NCBI GenBank assembly: GCA_012932865.1
Contig: SAXG01000028.1
Location: forward strand, 248,001-312,000
DNA: 64,000 nt
Source: Amylostereum areolatum
Taxonomy: Eukaryota; Basidiomycota; Agaricomycetes; Russulales; Stereaceae
Direction: 5' to 3'
Below the pieces are notes generated by a model, which was not told the origin of the DNA, did no database searches, and saw nothing but the letters and a program-made list of their open reading frames with translations. Position numbers and translations under genes: made by a program. Of this stretch, positions 23,180-35,048 are shown piece after piece; within the stretch, counting starts at the first letter, position 1, and the number at the start of each line of letters is the position of its first letter.

Positions 23180-25594
23180 CTAGTGCTGTTGACCCTCTGT
23201 AACCGGTGGCAGCGCTGCAGACACCGATGAGTGTTCCGAATGCTTTCTCGCCTTCGGGAAGCGCCCCTCGTGCTCGGATTCAGATTTGCGCTTCTTGTTA
23301 CTGACAACGGTTGTGGTGCCCAGCTCCGTGGGAAGGAGTTCAGGTCGCAGCTGGTCGACTGCACCGTCATCCTCTGGCCACCCGTCAACCTCCAGATGTT
23401 CTCTGAAAACCTTTGTAAATTGTTCCGCCGTGTCCAGAACACGTGAGCCCTCCTCCACCATGGAGGCAGGAAACCTGCGCAACAATTCTTCGTCTGTGTA
23501 GATGTAGAAGAAAAGTTCGCGAAGGGCGTTCATCAAAGCAACGAGTGGCCGATTCAGCGTCGAGTTGATCAGAGTGCTCGGACCGAAGTAACCACCTCCG
23601 CTCAGGTAGAATGCTTTCTGGTCTCCTCCTCGAGCTTGGCCGTTCACCACAGTGTGAGCGTCGAAGACAGCTTGGAGGTTGGTTGCGAGCTCGACGGTGA
23701 GAAATCCGGCGGGACGGTAGCGAAGCATGTGGTGAAAGAGGACGTGAACCAACGACTCGAGGTCGTCACGGAGAAGGTGGACCCTAGAGAAAGGCTTTCT
23801 GAGCAAATCGGCCGATATAAACTGCCAGGTTCCCTATCGAGAGATGAGGGTCAGACGATCTGTCGCATGAGACGGGTGGAATGAAACGCACAGTTCTCCA
23901 AAACCGACGCGCCGCCTGGAGCAACACCTCCATGCACAAGTCCCAGTCGATCAGCATCCCGCGACCGTCTTCATCAATCATAATATTGCCTGCGCTGAGG
24001 TCCCGATGCAGGACACCGAGCTTGTACGCAGCAGTGTGACCTACGAAAGAAAGGCACTGTTAGAGACGATAAGGAAAGAGGACACGCTGGCCAGACGTAC
24101 ATATGAGCGCGTCAAAGAGAGCCTGGCAGAACTGCTTGGTGAACCGGAACGTCTTGAGTTTCCTCCCGACCTTGCCCAGTACGATGCGGTAATGCACATG
24201 CTCCACCAGGTGTGCAGTCTCGCACGCCCAGGTGCACTTGGCGAAATCTTGCGTGACCGTGCGCTGGACGGCGAACGGGTCCGTTGGAGGAATTTCCCAC
24301 TCGGCGACGACCTCTGGGTCAGGCGAGCACGATTTGCAGTGGTCGCCGTGGGGCCCGGGAGGAGGATCAGGACGGATGGTATGGGGGGCAGGGGAGGGAA
24401 GAGGGCACATCACGGGGACATCTCCGCCGTAACGATAGTCAGGAAGATGGGGGACGTCGTTATCCTGGAGCCGGGTGTATATGTCGCCCTCTCTGGGCAT
24501 CCCGGGCACCGCAATGCGCCAGGTGTCCTTTAGAAAGACTATGGCCTCCGTCTCGACGTCGACGCCGACGTATCCAAACGTGGAACGACCCGTCATCGAC
24601 CAGGGACGAGTTTGAGGAAGGCCGGTGATCACGGCATGCTGCTTTCCGTCCTTGTCCCAGATGTAAAACTTGGAGAAAGTCTCGCCTTCGGTGGGGTAGG
24701 GAATGTCGCGACGGTCCGATTTCGCTTTCTGAAAGACGCGCTTGACCATCTTGACCTCGGCGGGGGATGGAGGGACGACCGAGGTGTCGAAGCCGCGCTG
24801 GGCGCGGGACATGTGGCTGAACCGCCAGAGAAACTCCTCCATCAGCCCACTCGACGTCCAATCGAACCTCTCCGAGGCGATCGCGCCGGCGCGGTCCCAG
24901 CGCACGAAACGAGCGAACTTGCCGATGACGACGACCGAGAAGCAGAACACACGTGGCGTGCTCTCGAACATGCTAAGGGCGTAGGAAACCGTCTGGCCGC
25001 GCGCATGGTTCGCCTTGCTCGCCCAATGCTGGAAGTCGAGCGTGGCCCTGTCGGCGGAGCCGTCTGGATCGGTGTTTGGATCCTCGGTCGACCGCTTGAA
25101 CTCGAACAGCATTTGAAGTAGTTGGAAGAGTTTTTCAAGCAGAGGGTTGTCATCGTCGTCGACCTCGGGGGGTACATCTCCGTCGTTGAAGCACGAAACG
25201 TCGGGTTTGCCGTAAAGTTCGCTGCTAACGCTGCGTCCGCCCTTTTCGGTAGTGTCCTTCAAGTACATTCCGCGACAGAAGGGGCGGAAGGCCCTGATCT
25301 ACAGGATCGAAATCAGCCATGCACGTAGAATCTCTATGGGCAAGGACGCACAAATCGTCTCTCCTCCACTTTTCCGGAAAAGGAAATGTTCGGTGGCCGG
25401 GGCATAGGGGCGGGGGCGAGAAACGTAGTGATAAAGAGTTCGGCGTCCATAGGGCCCACGAAGTGACCGTCCATGTCCTCGCTGTACTTTTGATATCGTA
25501 TGTCCGCCGTGACCGTGGGGCGAACAGAGTGCTCTTGGATTTGACCGGGCCTAGCGCGGGGAGGAGTGCTATGACTGCCAGAGTGAAGAGACAT
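23180..25594 (-). CDS. FunK1 fungal-type protein kinase 2, intact
   Basis: Four exons matching those of FunK1 gene 1: 25594-25352, 25298-24101, 24040-23892, 23833-23180, sum 2244, giving 747 residues. It has the same domain order: EDMDGHFVGPM, ARGQTVSYALSMFESTPRVF, VRWDRAGAIASERFDW, FGYVGVDVETEAIVFLKDTW, VLHRDLSAGNIMID with a standard HRD, MLIDWDLC, GTWQFISADLL, LRDDLESLVHVLFHHMLRYR. The tail is Ser/Lys-rich. It lacks the Ala/Ser/Pro tract of gene 1. With HRD, Asp and Asn present it is a likely active kinase. The pathway is not inferable from context. Confidence 0.9.
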
Positions 25595-25744
25595 TGCGAT
25601 GAGCGTGTGTGGCAGGAGGGACGGGGGCAAGAACAGGGGCCGGGGAGCGGGGAATGAGGAAGGGGAGCGGGGAATGAAGTGAACACATACCGAGGAAAAT
25701 GAGAGAGCTATATAGTGCAAGGTTCCGAGGAACAATAGAGAAAC

Positions 25745-25975
25745 GTGCCGCGTATGTTGAAATGCGGAATGCGAAATGCGGCGGTGAGAGTCAAGAGCAA
25801 GCTGAAGTGAGTTCGCGTCGCGTTCCACTTGGATCGTTCGCTCAATGAGGAAAGACGTGACTTTCGCGCGGTGTCACATCACGCGCCACTTGGTTCGACG
25901 CTTTGCTCCCGTGCCTGTTTTTCGCTAAACATCCGCCCCGCGGTACTTACAAAACCCAGAAGAACAATAGACGAC
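25745..25975 (-). promoter_or_regulatory. Conserved promoter region of FunK1 gene 2
   Basis: Duplicate of 20585-20860 with the same motif order (aaatgcgg repeats, ggcggtgagagtcaagag, tgtcacatcac, cttggttcgacg) at a similar distance from the start at 25594. Confidence 0.6.
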
Positions 25976-26616
25976 TAGGCCTTTCCCCCCCTTCACACCT
26001 CCGCATACGACCACAGCTTTGGGCTCCGGAGAGCGTGAAGCCTCAGGCTGTCGCACTTTGGTCGCACTCGCGCGGCCACTGGCAGACTCGTAGGAACTGC
26101 TTGGATTTTCTAAAAATCTTACCTTAGAAGTCCCTTGCCAGTGAGACCGACCGTCGCCGGTCGCAAGTCACCGGTCGACCCCCGGCCGCCAGCGGCGCGA
26201 GTTCGACATGGTGCGTGCATCGATGTGGACCTTCCTTCATAAAGGACTGATCGCAGAGCACCGGTAAACAAGTAAGCGTCGTCTCAATCTCGCTGTTACT
26301 TCATCAATTTTCGTTCAATCTAGCCTTCGACGCGTTGCGTCATGTCGACAGCTTTTCTCGGGATCCTTCGGAGCGAGTGGCAAGCCGGCGATGATGGCAG
26401 CGCTGGATCATCCTGTGACATTCGAGACTCGATTACTCGTACTACTGGGGAAAAAATCTGGCTATAGGTCCAGAAGCAAACGACAGCTCGATATCGACTT
26501 GTCTTCAGCTCAACTTGACAACTCGGAAATTGCCTTCTGTCGCCTCTGCTACGAAAATTACCACGAGTTATTGACAGGCCCACGCATACCACTGACAAGG
26601 ACACCAACCCATAACT
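25976..26616. other. Intergenic, no gene seen
   Basis: Includes a gtcgccggtcgcaagtcaccggtcga stretch of overlapping ccggtcg motifs near 26150-26180. The 3' flank of kinase-like gene K1 is at the right end. Nothing else is supported. Confidence 0.3.
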
Positions 26617-27813
26617 TCATTCCCAGGGCTCGATTATGCGGCCAAAGGGGAGTTCCCTCAAGAGGCGGTTTACATGGCCCAATGACGCCATCAAGAGCAT
26701 ACCAGGTGCCTTGTTGTACATTTTGCGCGCCAGTTCAAAGTCAATGATTCGGTAGGGAATGAACTCCTTAGACGAGGGCGCCGCGAGTCCAGGCAGCCCG
26801 GGAGGAGAGGGGAGGACGCGCACAATGTTTGCGTGGCGAATGTCGCCGTGTTCGCAATTGAGCCTGCACAATTCTTCGAAAAGGCGGATGATTTGATTCC
26901 TGCGAACGGTTTGGCTTCAGTATTCCGCGTCGAAGTGAAGAAAAAAACTCATCGCACTTTTCCTCATCGGAGAATCGCTGACCAACAGGCAGAAGCTCTC
27001 CTGAAAGCTCCTCCAGGAGCAAGATGGAGATCCTATCCGAGAGAACGTGATCCAGTATGGGATCTTCTTCCTCGCCAACGCAGTCGACGTCGACCAAACC
27101 TGCATCGGTATCACGTTCGTGCCAGTGAGCGTGGTCTTTCCCCGTTGCCCATCGACTGTACGTGGCATTCTCGGGCACGACCGCGTCGAAATACCCGTAA
27201 TATCGTGGGATCACAGAGCCCTGGAGACTGTGGAGATCGTCGTAGAACCAAGCCTCTCTATCCAAGGCAAGCTTCCTCGCGCGACCGGCAATCTTCACAG
27301 CAAGAGGTGGTAGGGTTGTGGCGTCGATATTGGAAGACGTCTCCGAGTGTTCCCCGAGGACAACGTCCACGCTGTACACGAAGCCGATCCTGCCAGAACC
27401 CAGCCTTTGGCTGAGTTCGAGCTCGAGGACCAAGTCGTGAGGAGGAGAGAGGTCGGATCGATCTTTCCTTCCCTCCGCCTTGATCCTTGAGGCCTTCTCT
27501 TCCGAGGTGAGCTCCGCGGAGGTATATGAAACGACTTCTTCCGGGGTGACTCTATTCAATCTGAGGGGGATATCCTTTCCCGATTTCGTGTCTTGGAAGA
27601 TACCGCGAAGGACGACAGCTTGCAAAGTGGTTTGATGCTGATGAGATATCTTAGGGTGCATGTGCTGAAATAGGATGCGGCGGGATGCGACATACCATAC
27701 GTTCCTGTCTGTGGAGGCCACGGTGAAGGCTGCATGTTACGCGCGTTCATATAATCGGTGGCAGTCTGCAGATGATCGATGAAGGCCACGCGAGCCACGT
27801 CTGCTAACTTCAA
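26617..27813 (-). CDS. Divergent protein-kinase-like protein K1
   Basis: The main exon begins at 27637 after a CATCAG acceptor; a probable first exon encodes MKLADVARVAFIDHLQTATDY from 27813, but its donor is unresolved. Kinase landmarks: glycine loop LGSGRIGFVY, VAIK-like Lys in LAVKIAGRARK, helix-C Glu in LDREAWFY, hinge ISILLLEELS, catalytic loop EHGDIRHANIV (HRD changed to HGD, Asp and Asn kept) and IIDFELA in place of DFG. An intron lies at about 26960-26880, before the catalytic loop. First of five related genes (K1-K5) in this window. The family is lineage-expanded in polypores as far as I recall. Substrate unknown. Confidence 0.72.
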
Positions 27814-28175
27814 TCTTATCTAGCGCTTTCATTTTCGACACGAGCCAGTTCGGAGTCTCGCGCCGCTGCAGTTTGTCACTGTCTTTTTGCTCTTATTGCA
27901 ACTCCTGAGTCGGCGCCAGAGTGTCCGACGGGACTGATAAAGTGATATTGGGGGCCCACGATGCACCGTATACACGCCCTACTACTAGTATCCTCTTCCT
28001 AAACGAGTCTACTTAACTTTTAAACCCTCCGATACACTGTAGCATTGAACAGTTCCACCAGCAGCTTTACGACAACGACGGCTTGGACACCAAAGGACTA
28101 TTAGTAAAGGAGCTTCGAGTCGTCGAGGGCTCTGTGGTTTCGTGTATCTGAGAGTCCAGATGTACATAGTTATCG
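27814..28175. other. Intergenic between K1 and K2
   Basis: Promoter side of K1 and 3' flank of K2. No feature is recognised. Confidence 0.3.
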
Positions 28176-29217
28176 TTATCCATCCCTAACCTCTATCACT
28201 CGGCCGGTACTCAGGTTCCCCATGAGACGGTCGACGTTTCCCCAGTCTGAGAGGTGAGAAAAGTACCACTTCCTGTCGACGGTCTTCAACGCATGTTGGA
28301 AGTCGATTAACCGATAGCGTGATCGGGCTTTTCGAGCAGGCGTTTCCATCGAGGGAAGTCCAGGAGGGGAGTCGAGGACGCGCACGATGTGGCTGAGGCG
28401 GATGTCGACATGCTCAACGCGCATACCGGCCAGCTCTTCGTACAAAACCTTGATTTCGCGCCTATATATGGGTCCTATATCAGCATTTTCGACTCGTCGG
28501 AGGGGTCGGACTGGACTGGACTTGCTCTTCATCGGCGTTGAATCTGTAGTAGAGCGGCAAGAACTCCCCAGAAAGCCGCTCCAGGAGCAAGATGGAAATC
28601 TTGTCCCGAGACAACACGGTCCTCCTTTATATACGGAGCATCGTAGGGTTCAGGCTCGCTCGCCTCCGAGTCCGTGGCAGGCCGGCGTGATAGGCCGGCG
28701 GTCGAGTCGCGACTTTCCCAATGCTTGTCGGTGCTCCAATGCGTATAAACCGCGTCAGGGGGTACGACAGCTTCAAAGTACCCATAAAAGCGGGGGATGA
28801 CAGAGCCCTGCAGGCACTGGAGATCGTTATAAAACCAGGCTTCTCTGTCCAAAGCAACCTTCCTGGCTCGCCCGGCGATCTTTACGGCGAGAGGTGGAAC
28901 CGTCATTGACTGCTGGCAGAGAGCAGGAGAGGTCGATCCTCCGAGGATGGGAGCTGCGCCATATACGAATCCAACGTCACCAGTTCCGAGCTTCTCGCCC
29001 AATGACATCTCGAGAACGAGGTCGTGAGGAGGGGGAAAGTCCATGGCAGGTATCACGGTGATGTTCTTGTTGGCATCGTCGGGGGATACTGGGGATTCCT
29101 CCTTCCACGGCGTCACTTCCTCTGGCGTGGCCTTGTTGAACCGAAGAGGGATGTTCTCTCCCGACGCGTCTTGCAATATACCGTGAAGGACAACAGCTTC
29201 AAGAGTACGTGGATGCT
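28176..29217 (-). CDS. Divergent protein-kinase-like protein K2, likely pseudokinase
   Basis: The main exon opens at 29217 at the same splice position as K1 and K3. N-terminal block QDASGENIPLRFNKATPEEV matches the paralogues. Landmarks: LGTGDVGFVYGA loop, LAVKIAGRARKVALDREAWFY, QGSVIPRFYGYFEAVVPPDA. The catalytic loop reads EHVDIRLSHIVRV: the HRD Arg is Val, and the metal-binding Asn position is His. The DFG strand is LIDFQHA. Loss of the Asn argues for a pseudokinase. An intron joins the hinge region to YRREIKVLYEELAG. The first coding exon was not resolved. Confidence 0.68.
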
Positions 29218-29761
29218 ATATGCATACGGTCAGTGCACGTACTCCGCCTGCAACGATGAGAAATACGGCACCATAGGTCTAAACGTTGCTAGAGTCTTGA
29301 AGAAACCAAAGGACGAAGCATGGAGGGGAGAGAGGGAAGTCGTAGTTGACCTTGCTGTCCAGTCACCGGTCGGCCTTGATGAGGGTTCGAATTACGTTTC
29401 TCCACCGCCGGCTTCAATCGCGCGACGGCCAACCGAATCACGGGTGTTGGCAAGGTTGATTTCGCAAGACAACATGGTCACCCTAACATCGCACTCGTCC
29501 GGGCCTATAGGGTAGTCTGTACACCAGCGTTCCCGGGATGGCGACGCCATTGACGAGTGATCCTCAAACAAGCCGCAAAGCGATACAAACTGAAAATGGG
29601 GGGAGGAGCAAACGGAAAGTGTCCGAACAGAATACAGATTAAAGCGAGAAAAAAATATGGATACAGTGATGGATGACGAGACGTGAAAGTGACCAGCCAG
29701 GGTCTAAAGCGTAAAGGTATCTTGCAAGGGTCGTATGAAGTCCGAAAGTGCGTGGTTAGCG
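29218..29761. other. Intergenic between K2 and the proline-rich gene
   Basis: Should contain the K2 first exon and promoter, and the 3' flank of the gene at 29762. A ggttcgaatt stretch at 29394-29403 resembles a Pol III B box, but no tRNA fold is present. Confidence 0.3.
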
Positions 29762-31293
29762 TTAGTCTTTCCGCTTGAAGAACGCGCGGACGTTCATGCG
29801 GGACGGTTTCTTCGCAATAGCGCGCGGAGGCATCGCGGGCAGAATTTGAGGCTTCCAGACGTGCGGAGACGGCGTGGGAGGTATGGGAGAGACAGGGGCG
29901 GGGGTGACGACGGGAGTAGGTGCTGGCGGAGGAGCGGACGACGGCAGCGGGGAGCGCAGGAACAGGAGGCACAAAGTTGTCCGCGAGGAATGCAGCCCGA
30001 GGCGACGCCGAAAGCGCCGGCGAGTTGGTGGGGCACTGCGTCGGCTGTCGCGGGCGGGAGGCAGGTTGAGCGGGGGTCGGACGACGACGGGCCTTTCCGC
30101 GAGGATGTCCCCCTGGGCGACTTGGGTGCGCGAGGCGACTTGGGCACGCAGAACGTGTGCGCGTCCACGACGTAGCCAGCGCTGCGAAGGTGGGGAGCCA
30201 GGCGCCGCGAACGGGCGGGGATGGCCGAGGAGCGAGAGGCCCGCCGCTTTCGCCTGCGGCTTCGTCGACACCGGCGGCGGCGGCGGCGGGTTCGCCGCGT
30301 GGCCGTCCGAGCTCGTCTCCATCTTGTACCGCGGGTCGAGGTCCGAGTCCGGCGTCGACGACACGCTGCCACGGTGCTCCGAGTCGACCGCGTCGAAATC
30401 GACCCAGTCCGCGTCCTCCGGCGTGCCAGGGCTGCTCGCCCTCGAGCAGGTGCTCGAACTCCATCTCCTCGTCCTGCGTCCCGCCACACCCCGCCCTGCT
30501 CGTCGCGGTAGAACTCGCCGACGACGACCTCCCCGCGCCCGCCGTTCTTCGGCCTCGATGCGTCCTCGGCCTGGCGGTGCTGCAGGCGCCGGATGTTGTC
30601 CTCGGTGCTGCCCCCGTCGAGGAGCTGTGCGAGCGCGATCTCGTTGTTCAGCGGCTCGACCGTGGGCCCGTACTTGCGCTTCTTGCCATCGGCGATGCGG
30701 AACGCGCGGGTGCGTGGCGAGTGCACGGAGCGCGCACGGCGGCGCATGGGGACTCTTGGGCGGCGCGGCGTCCGACTTGGCGCGAGGGCGTTTGAACAGG
30801 GACATGAATCCGCCCTTCTTCGCCGATGGGGACGGGGGAGATGCCATCGATTTGGCAGGCCTTGGTCTTCTCCAGACGCGGGGCGGCCGTCATGGGTGTG
30901 GGAGGGAGGGGGACGACGGCGTAGGTGTATCCGAGCGCGGTAAGGTCCGGCTTGAACTCCTTGAGGGACGGGGTCGCGGCGGAGGGGGTCTCAATGAACA
31001 AGAAGGACGCCGAAGGGACGCGACTGGAGGTGACCGATGGACGACGCGAGGGACCGACGGGGACTGATGCAGGGCTTGCACGCCGAAGGCGGGGGGCTTG
31101 GCGCCGCTGGGGAGCCTGGCTGAACGTGCGTAGCCCAGAGGGCAATCCCGGAGGTCCCAGACGAGCGTCTGCGGACGACGGGGAAGCTGGGGGGTCGCAC
31201 GGGAGGGGACTGCGTGGGGCGGGCCTTTTGCGGCGGGTGCGCCAGGAAGGCGTAGGGGAGGTTGACATTGTGGTTCTCGACGACGACAGACAT
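29762..31293 (-). CDS. Proline/serine-rich protein with repeated frame switches, unknown
   Basis: Starts at ATG 31293 (MSVVVENHNVNLPYAFLAH). Protein-like segments follow one another in different frames: SASFLFIETPSAATPSLKEF with KPDLTALGYTYAVVPLPP, KKGGFMSLFKRPRAKSD, FRIADGKKRKYGPTVEPLNN, GEVVVGEFYRDEQGGVW, MEFEHLLEGEQPWH, DADWVDFDAVDSEHRGSVSS, SAGYVVDAHTFCVPKSPRAP, and a C-terminal KKPSRMNVRAFFKRKD. Each is continuous and ends near where the next begins, so one disordered protein with several one-base indels is more likely than many genes. GC content is very high, where indel errors are common. The family is not recognised. Confidence 0.5.
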
Positions 31294-32335
31294 GCTTATA
31301 AGAGGAGGGGAATGCGCTGCAAGAATGATAGACGTCAGCCGCCGTCCTAAGATGGCTAGCAAAAGGAAACGCACGACGCGGGGGTGCAGCTGCGAGCAGG
31401 CGGTGATATGGACGTTTCCTGGACAAGGACGGACGAAACGGAAAATCGAAGGTGAGTCAGGTGCGAAAATGGAGGACTAGTGGATACAGTGGACGAGGTC
31501 GGAGAAACTGGAGACGGTGGTCTGAGCCGGAGGAAAGGTGACGGCACAAGGTATGACTGGAATGTGTGAAGACCGAGGGGAGAAAGCTGTGCGACACTAG
31601 CTGACAGGCTGGAGAATTCCTGCCATCGAGCGTCCGCTTAAGAACACGCGGGGACAATGAGGTTGGGCGACCATGAGGAGGGGACAATAGAGCGCGAGAC
31701 CATTGATTCGTCCACGCCTCCAACCGTGCCAAGCGCGTGCAAACTGGGACCCACAACTCGGGCAAAGGCCTTCGGGAGCTTTTGCATCCGCGTTTTCTGC
31801 GCATATACTTGCCGACAAGGCCCACTCCAGTCTAGCAAGTATATGCGTTGATACATTACGAAGACTCAATGGGAGGTCGAGAGGATTGTTGTGGTGGCAA
31901 GAAGGAAAGCGATGGGAAAAGTCAAGAGCAACAATCTCGCGCGCCGGCCATTGTTGGTTCTCGGCAATTGCCGGGTCATTGTTCTCGTGAAATCAAAAGA
32001 ACATTGTGCTTGTTTCATGGGGAACTCGCAGGAGAGGGTTGCACATGGGGAACGTAGGAGCGCTGGTTTATCGCAGGAGTCATCCGATGGAGATTGACAA
32101 CGCCCCTTACCTACGGACGCTGTAGGTACTCACCACCACCGTGGAGTCGCCATGAAGCTTTTTGTGATGTCTATGCCACGAGCAGATCGGTACAATTGCA
32201 AAGAGCATACATCCAACAAGATACGCGGAAGAAAGCACGTCCAAGTTCCACTGGTGTAATTCCCACGCCCAATTGGCTTGCACTACGCATAAACCAAGTC
32301 TCTCTTTCCGCGCATGGCTCTGATAGTAGACCCCT
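31294..32335. other. About 1 kb without a supported gene
   Basis: Several short overlapping frames on both strands (31457-31869) show no domain or splice pattern. Holds the promoter of the proline-rich gene and the 3' flank of the peptidase gene. Confidence 0.3.
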
Positions 32336-34737
32336 CTACCCATCTTTCACAAAGCATGGCAGCCACTCGTCCAATGCCTGCTCGAAGAGCGCGAGGCCCG
32401 AATAAAATGGCTCTTGAGAGATCGGGCTGTAGAACCCGACGGTTTTGAAGTCCGTGTGATTCGCGTCGGGGGTAAGAAGCACGCGCATGTCGGAGACGTG
32501 GACCATATTTGCGTGGGTGAGACCGAAGAATGAGGGGAACTCCGGGGCTGCATTGCATCTGGGGACGGAGAAGACACTTCAAGTCAGACGAAAACTCTAG
32601 AGAGATCCACAGCCTATAGGATGGAGGCACGTACGCGGGAACGGCAACGTTAGGCTGGCGTTGCGGAGAATTAGATTCGATCGATGCAAGACCCATGGTC
32701 CTCCAAGGATCAACTACGCAAGGATGGCATCTTCGATCAGTTCGCATGCATGCTTGTCAGGAAACGACGATGTTTACATTCCCCGTTAGTGAACAAAACA
32801 TTCGACGGCGACATGTTCCACCCGCCATACTTGTTGACGTGATCCACCTGCGGCGCTTCGGGCAGCCCCTGGGGATGGGCCGAGTTGCACTGCTCTTGAA
32901 ACAGTTCCAGCGATTCGAAGGACGTTTCAATGGAGAGAGGATCGGTAGGATTCGCCACGCTGATAGAAGCCTAAACGATGGTACATACGAACCGGTCAGT
33001 ATACTGCAAACAAAAGACGAGGATACGTACCGTATTCGGAGCAGTACTGCCACATCCACGAGCGGTCGGCGACCGGATCAGGGGGTCCTCCTGGAATGGA
33101 ATCGTAGTCGACCTCTGCGAGCGCCACCAAGAAAGCGTCAAGGGCGACCTCGGCGCCATGTGCCGCCGCCAATCCCGACTCGAGCGGGTCCTGCGTGAAG
33201 TTGCTCGTCTCCAATACATTGCAGAATGGCAACAGCGACGCTTGGAACCCATAGTACTATCCCCGATATCAGCACAACCAAGTCTGGACAATGGACGGAA
33301 CCTACCTGATAGAAATCCAGAGGGTCCATCAGCACGCCTGCCGCCTGCGCATTGCTCGTATTTCCCGCCTCTTCCCTTGAGATCGTCCCCGAGCTCGAAC
33401 CTCCAGGTCCGTTCGCCCTCGCCTGCAGCAGCCTCTGCTTCATCTCCACCCGCGCGTCTTGCGTCCCGTTCGCCAACACGCCATCCACCTCCCTCGTCAC
33501 CGCCACCCAGTCTGCGGAGCAGTTGCGCGTGAGGCTCCGCTCGGCCGCGGCGTAGTACGCCGACATCATCAGGAAAAACCTCCCTTACTAAAATCAACAA
33601 ATCCAGCAAATTAGCGCTAGTTAGAGGGGGACCTTCCTAAAGTGAACTAACAGGCTCTATTCTCACAAAACCCCGTACACATTTCGATGCACCGTCGTCG
33701 ACATTGACCTCATATTTGCACTTCAAATACATAGTTGAGGCCAGAAGGGTGACAGGGACCTACGTCGACGTAGTGCCTTGCAGGTTGGCAGCGGGAACAG
33801 GGAATTAGGAAGGTCCCCCTCTAATTAGTAGATTTTTAGTAAGGGAGGTTTTTCCTGATGATGTCGATTTGAGCGTGCACGGGCGCGGAGGAAGCCCACA
33901 CGGCAAAGATGGTGGATGGGTTCCGAACGCGGAGGAGGGCGCCGCGGATGCCTGGGTAAGAGCCGCCAAGCCAGATCCAGGGAATTTGGGAAGGGTGCAC
34001 GGAGGATGGAGTAGAGTTAGAACCGAAGGTTGAAAGGTTAAGGTCGAAGTTGTTGGCGAAGAAGACGACGTCTTCGAGGGCTTGGTCCGTGGTGAGGAAC
34101 TGCCATTGCGCGGCAGTCATTTTGCTCTAGGGAGGAAGTCAGACTAGACAGAAGTGGCAAGAAGGTCGGAGGACGCACATTGACCGGGAACGGCTGCGAA
34201 ACACCATAGAAGCGATGTTCCCAAAGCACGGCGACGCCCTTGTACCGCTTCGCCAGACGCATTGTAGCTGATAAACCATGGTATTCCTGCCAAGGATTTC
34301 GCTCAGTTTTGTCCACAGATAGCTGATCGAAGGGAAACACACCTGTAGATAGTAAGGTAGCAACGGCTCCGCGTCCTGTTCTCCAGAGTCGAACACTGGG
34401 TTACGCCGGTCAATGCAGGGCAAGGTTTGGAGCACCAAGAAGACTTACTGGAAAACAGGACCACCTGGCTCGTAATAGGTGTCATTAATCCAATAGCGAT
34501 TCTTGAACGTGCCCGTCGTGTTTCCAAAATGATCTATGGGCATCTTCAAGGTCTCGTCAGTTTTTGATATGGTGCCACAGTAAAAAGACTTACATCGATG
34601 AAGAACGCTTCATTGGGAGCTGTTGCGTCCCTGGGCACAGGCAGAAGACGTTCTAGAGGTCGAAAATGTGAGAGCCTCCGCGCACTTGCAGTTCCAAGAA
34701 ATGTAATCCATAACGTGCTCGATAGGAGCCAGCGCAT
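32336..34737 (-). pseudogene. S28 serine peptidase (prolyl carboxypeptidase-like), broken by a MITE
   Basis: Starts at ATG 34737 with a signal peptide (MRWLLSSTLWITFLGTASA), so the product would be secreted. S28 landmarks: YYEPGGPVF, GEQDAEPLL, EYHGLSATMRLAKRYKGVAV, LWEHRFYGVSQPFP, LTTDQALEDVVFFA. The nucleophile motif is WLGGSYPGIRGALL. Downstream are WMWQYCSEYG and a DPWRTMGLAS block carrying the acid residue. The C-terminus ends FVKDG. Small introns separate the blocks. Coding stops at 33837 where the frame enters a 300-bp inverted-repeat insertion (33564-33863), then resumes with MSAYYAAAERSLTRNCSADW on the other side. S28 enzymes cleave after proline and digest protein at acidic pH. Confidence 0.85.
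33564..33863. mobile_element. MITE inserted in the S28 peptidase gene
   Basis: The two ends are perfect inverted repeats of 30 bp (33564-33593 and 33834-33863, beginning catcatcagg). A second inverted block (tagagggggaccttcctaa and its complement) lies just inside each end. The roughly 240-bp centre has no coding frame. It splits the peptidase exon between codons for AQID and MSAYY. The target duplication is ambiguous because the host site itself reads cgacatgtcg, a palindrome. Non-autonomous DNA transposon; superfamily not assigned. Confidence 0.85.
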
Positions 34738-35048
34738 CGTTGATGATGTTGGTCGCGGCCAGCTCCACGGTCCTTATATCGGCCGCCTGGAGATAACATG
34801 TTTAGCGGCTTCTTGGAGGCATGTGGACGGCGAGGTTCTGTGGCCTGTCGAGGTCAGCAGTCAACGTTGTCGAAGAGAAAAAGGTCAAGAGACTCCCACA
34901 GAGCCAGGAGATCTCCGGTGGGATGGAAAGAGGGCCGGAAGGGGGTAGAAAAAAAGTTTGGGGATACATTCAATCCGGTCACCACGTAACGATACAAAGT
35001 TGTGTATGATACACAGAGCATTCCGAGATATCGAGAACGCACCAAGAA
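34738..35048. other. Intergenic between peptidase start and zinc-finger 3' end
   Basis: Promoter side of the S28 gene. No other feature is seen. Confidence 0.3.

Noticed and set aside
24612..25121. 169-residue plus-strand frame
   Set aside because: Antisense of FunK1 gene 2; it repeats the same shadow as in gene 1 only because the genes are paralogous.
29394..29404. Possible tRNA B box (ggttcgaatta)
   Set aside because: No matching A box, acceptor stem or anticodon arm could be folded on either strand around it.
29874..31067. 397-residue plus-strand frame, Arg/Gly-rich
   Set aside because: Shadow of the minus-strand proline-rich gene in a very GC-rich stretch; the minus strand has the coherent protein segments and a plausible start and end.
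31457..31869. Several 60-120 residue frames on both strands
   Set aside because: Overlapping, no domain, no splice partners, composition typical of chance open frames.
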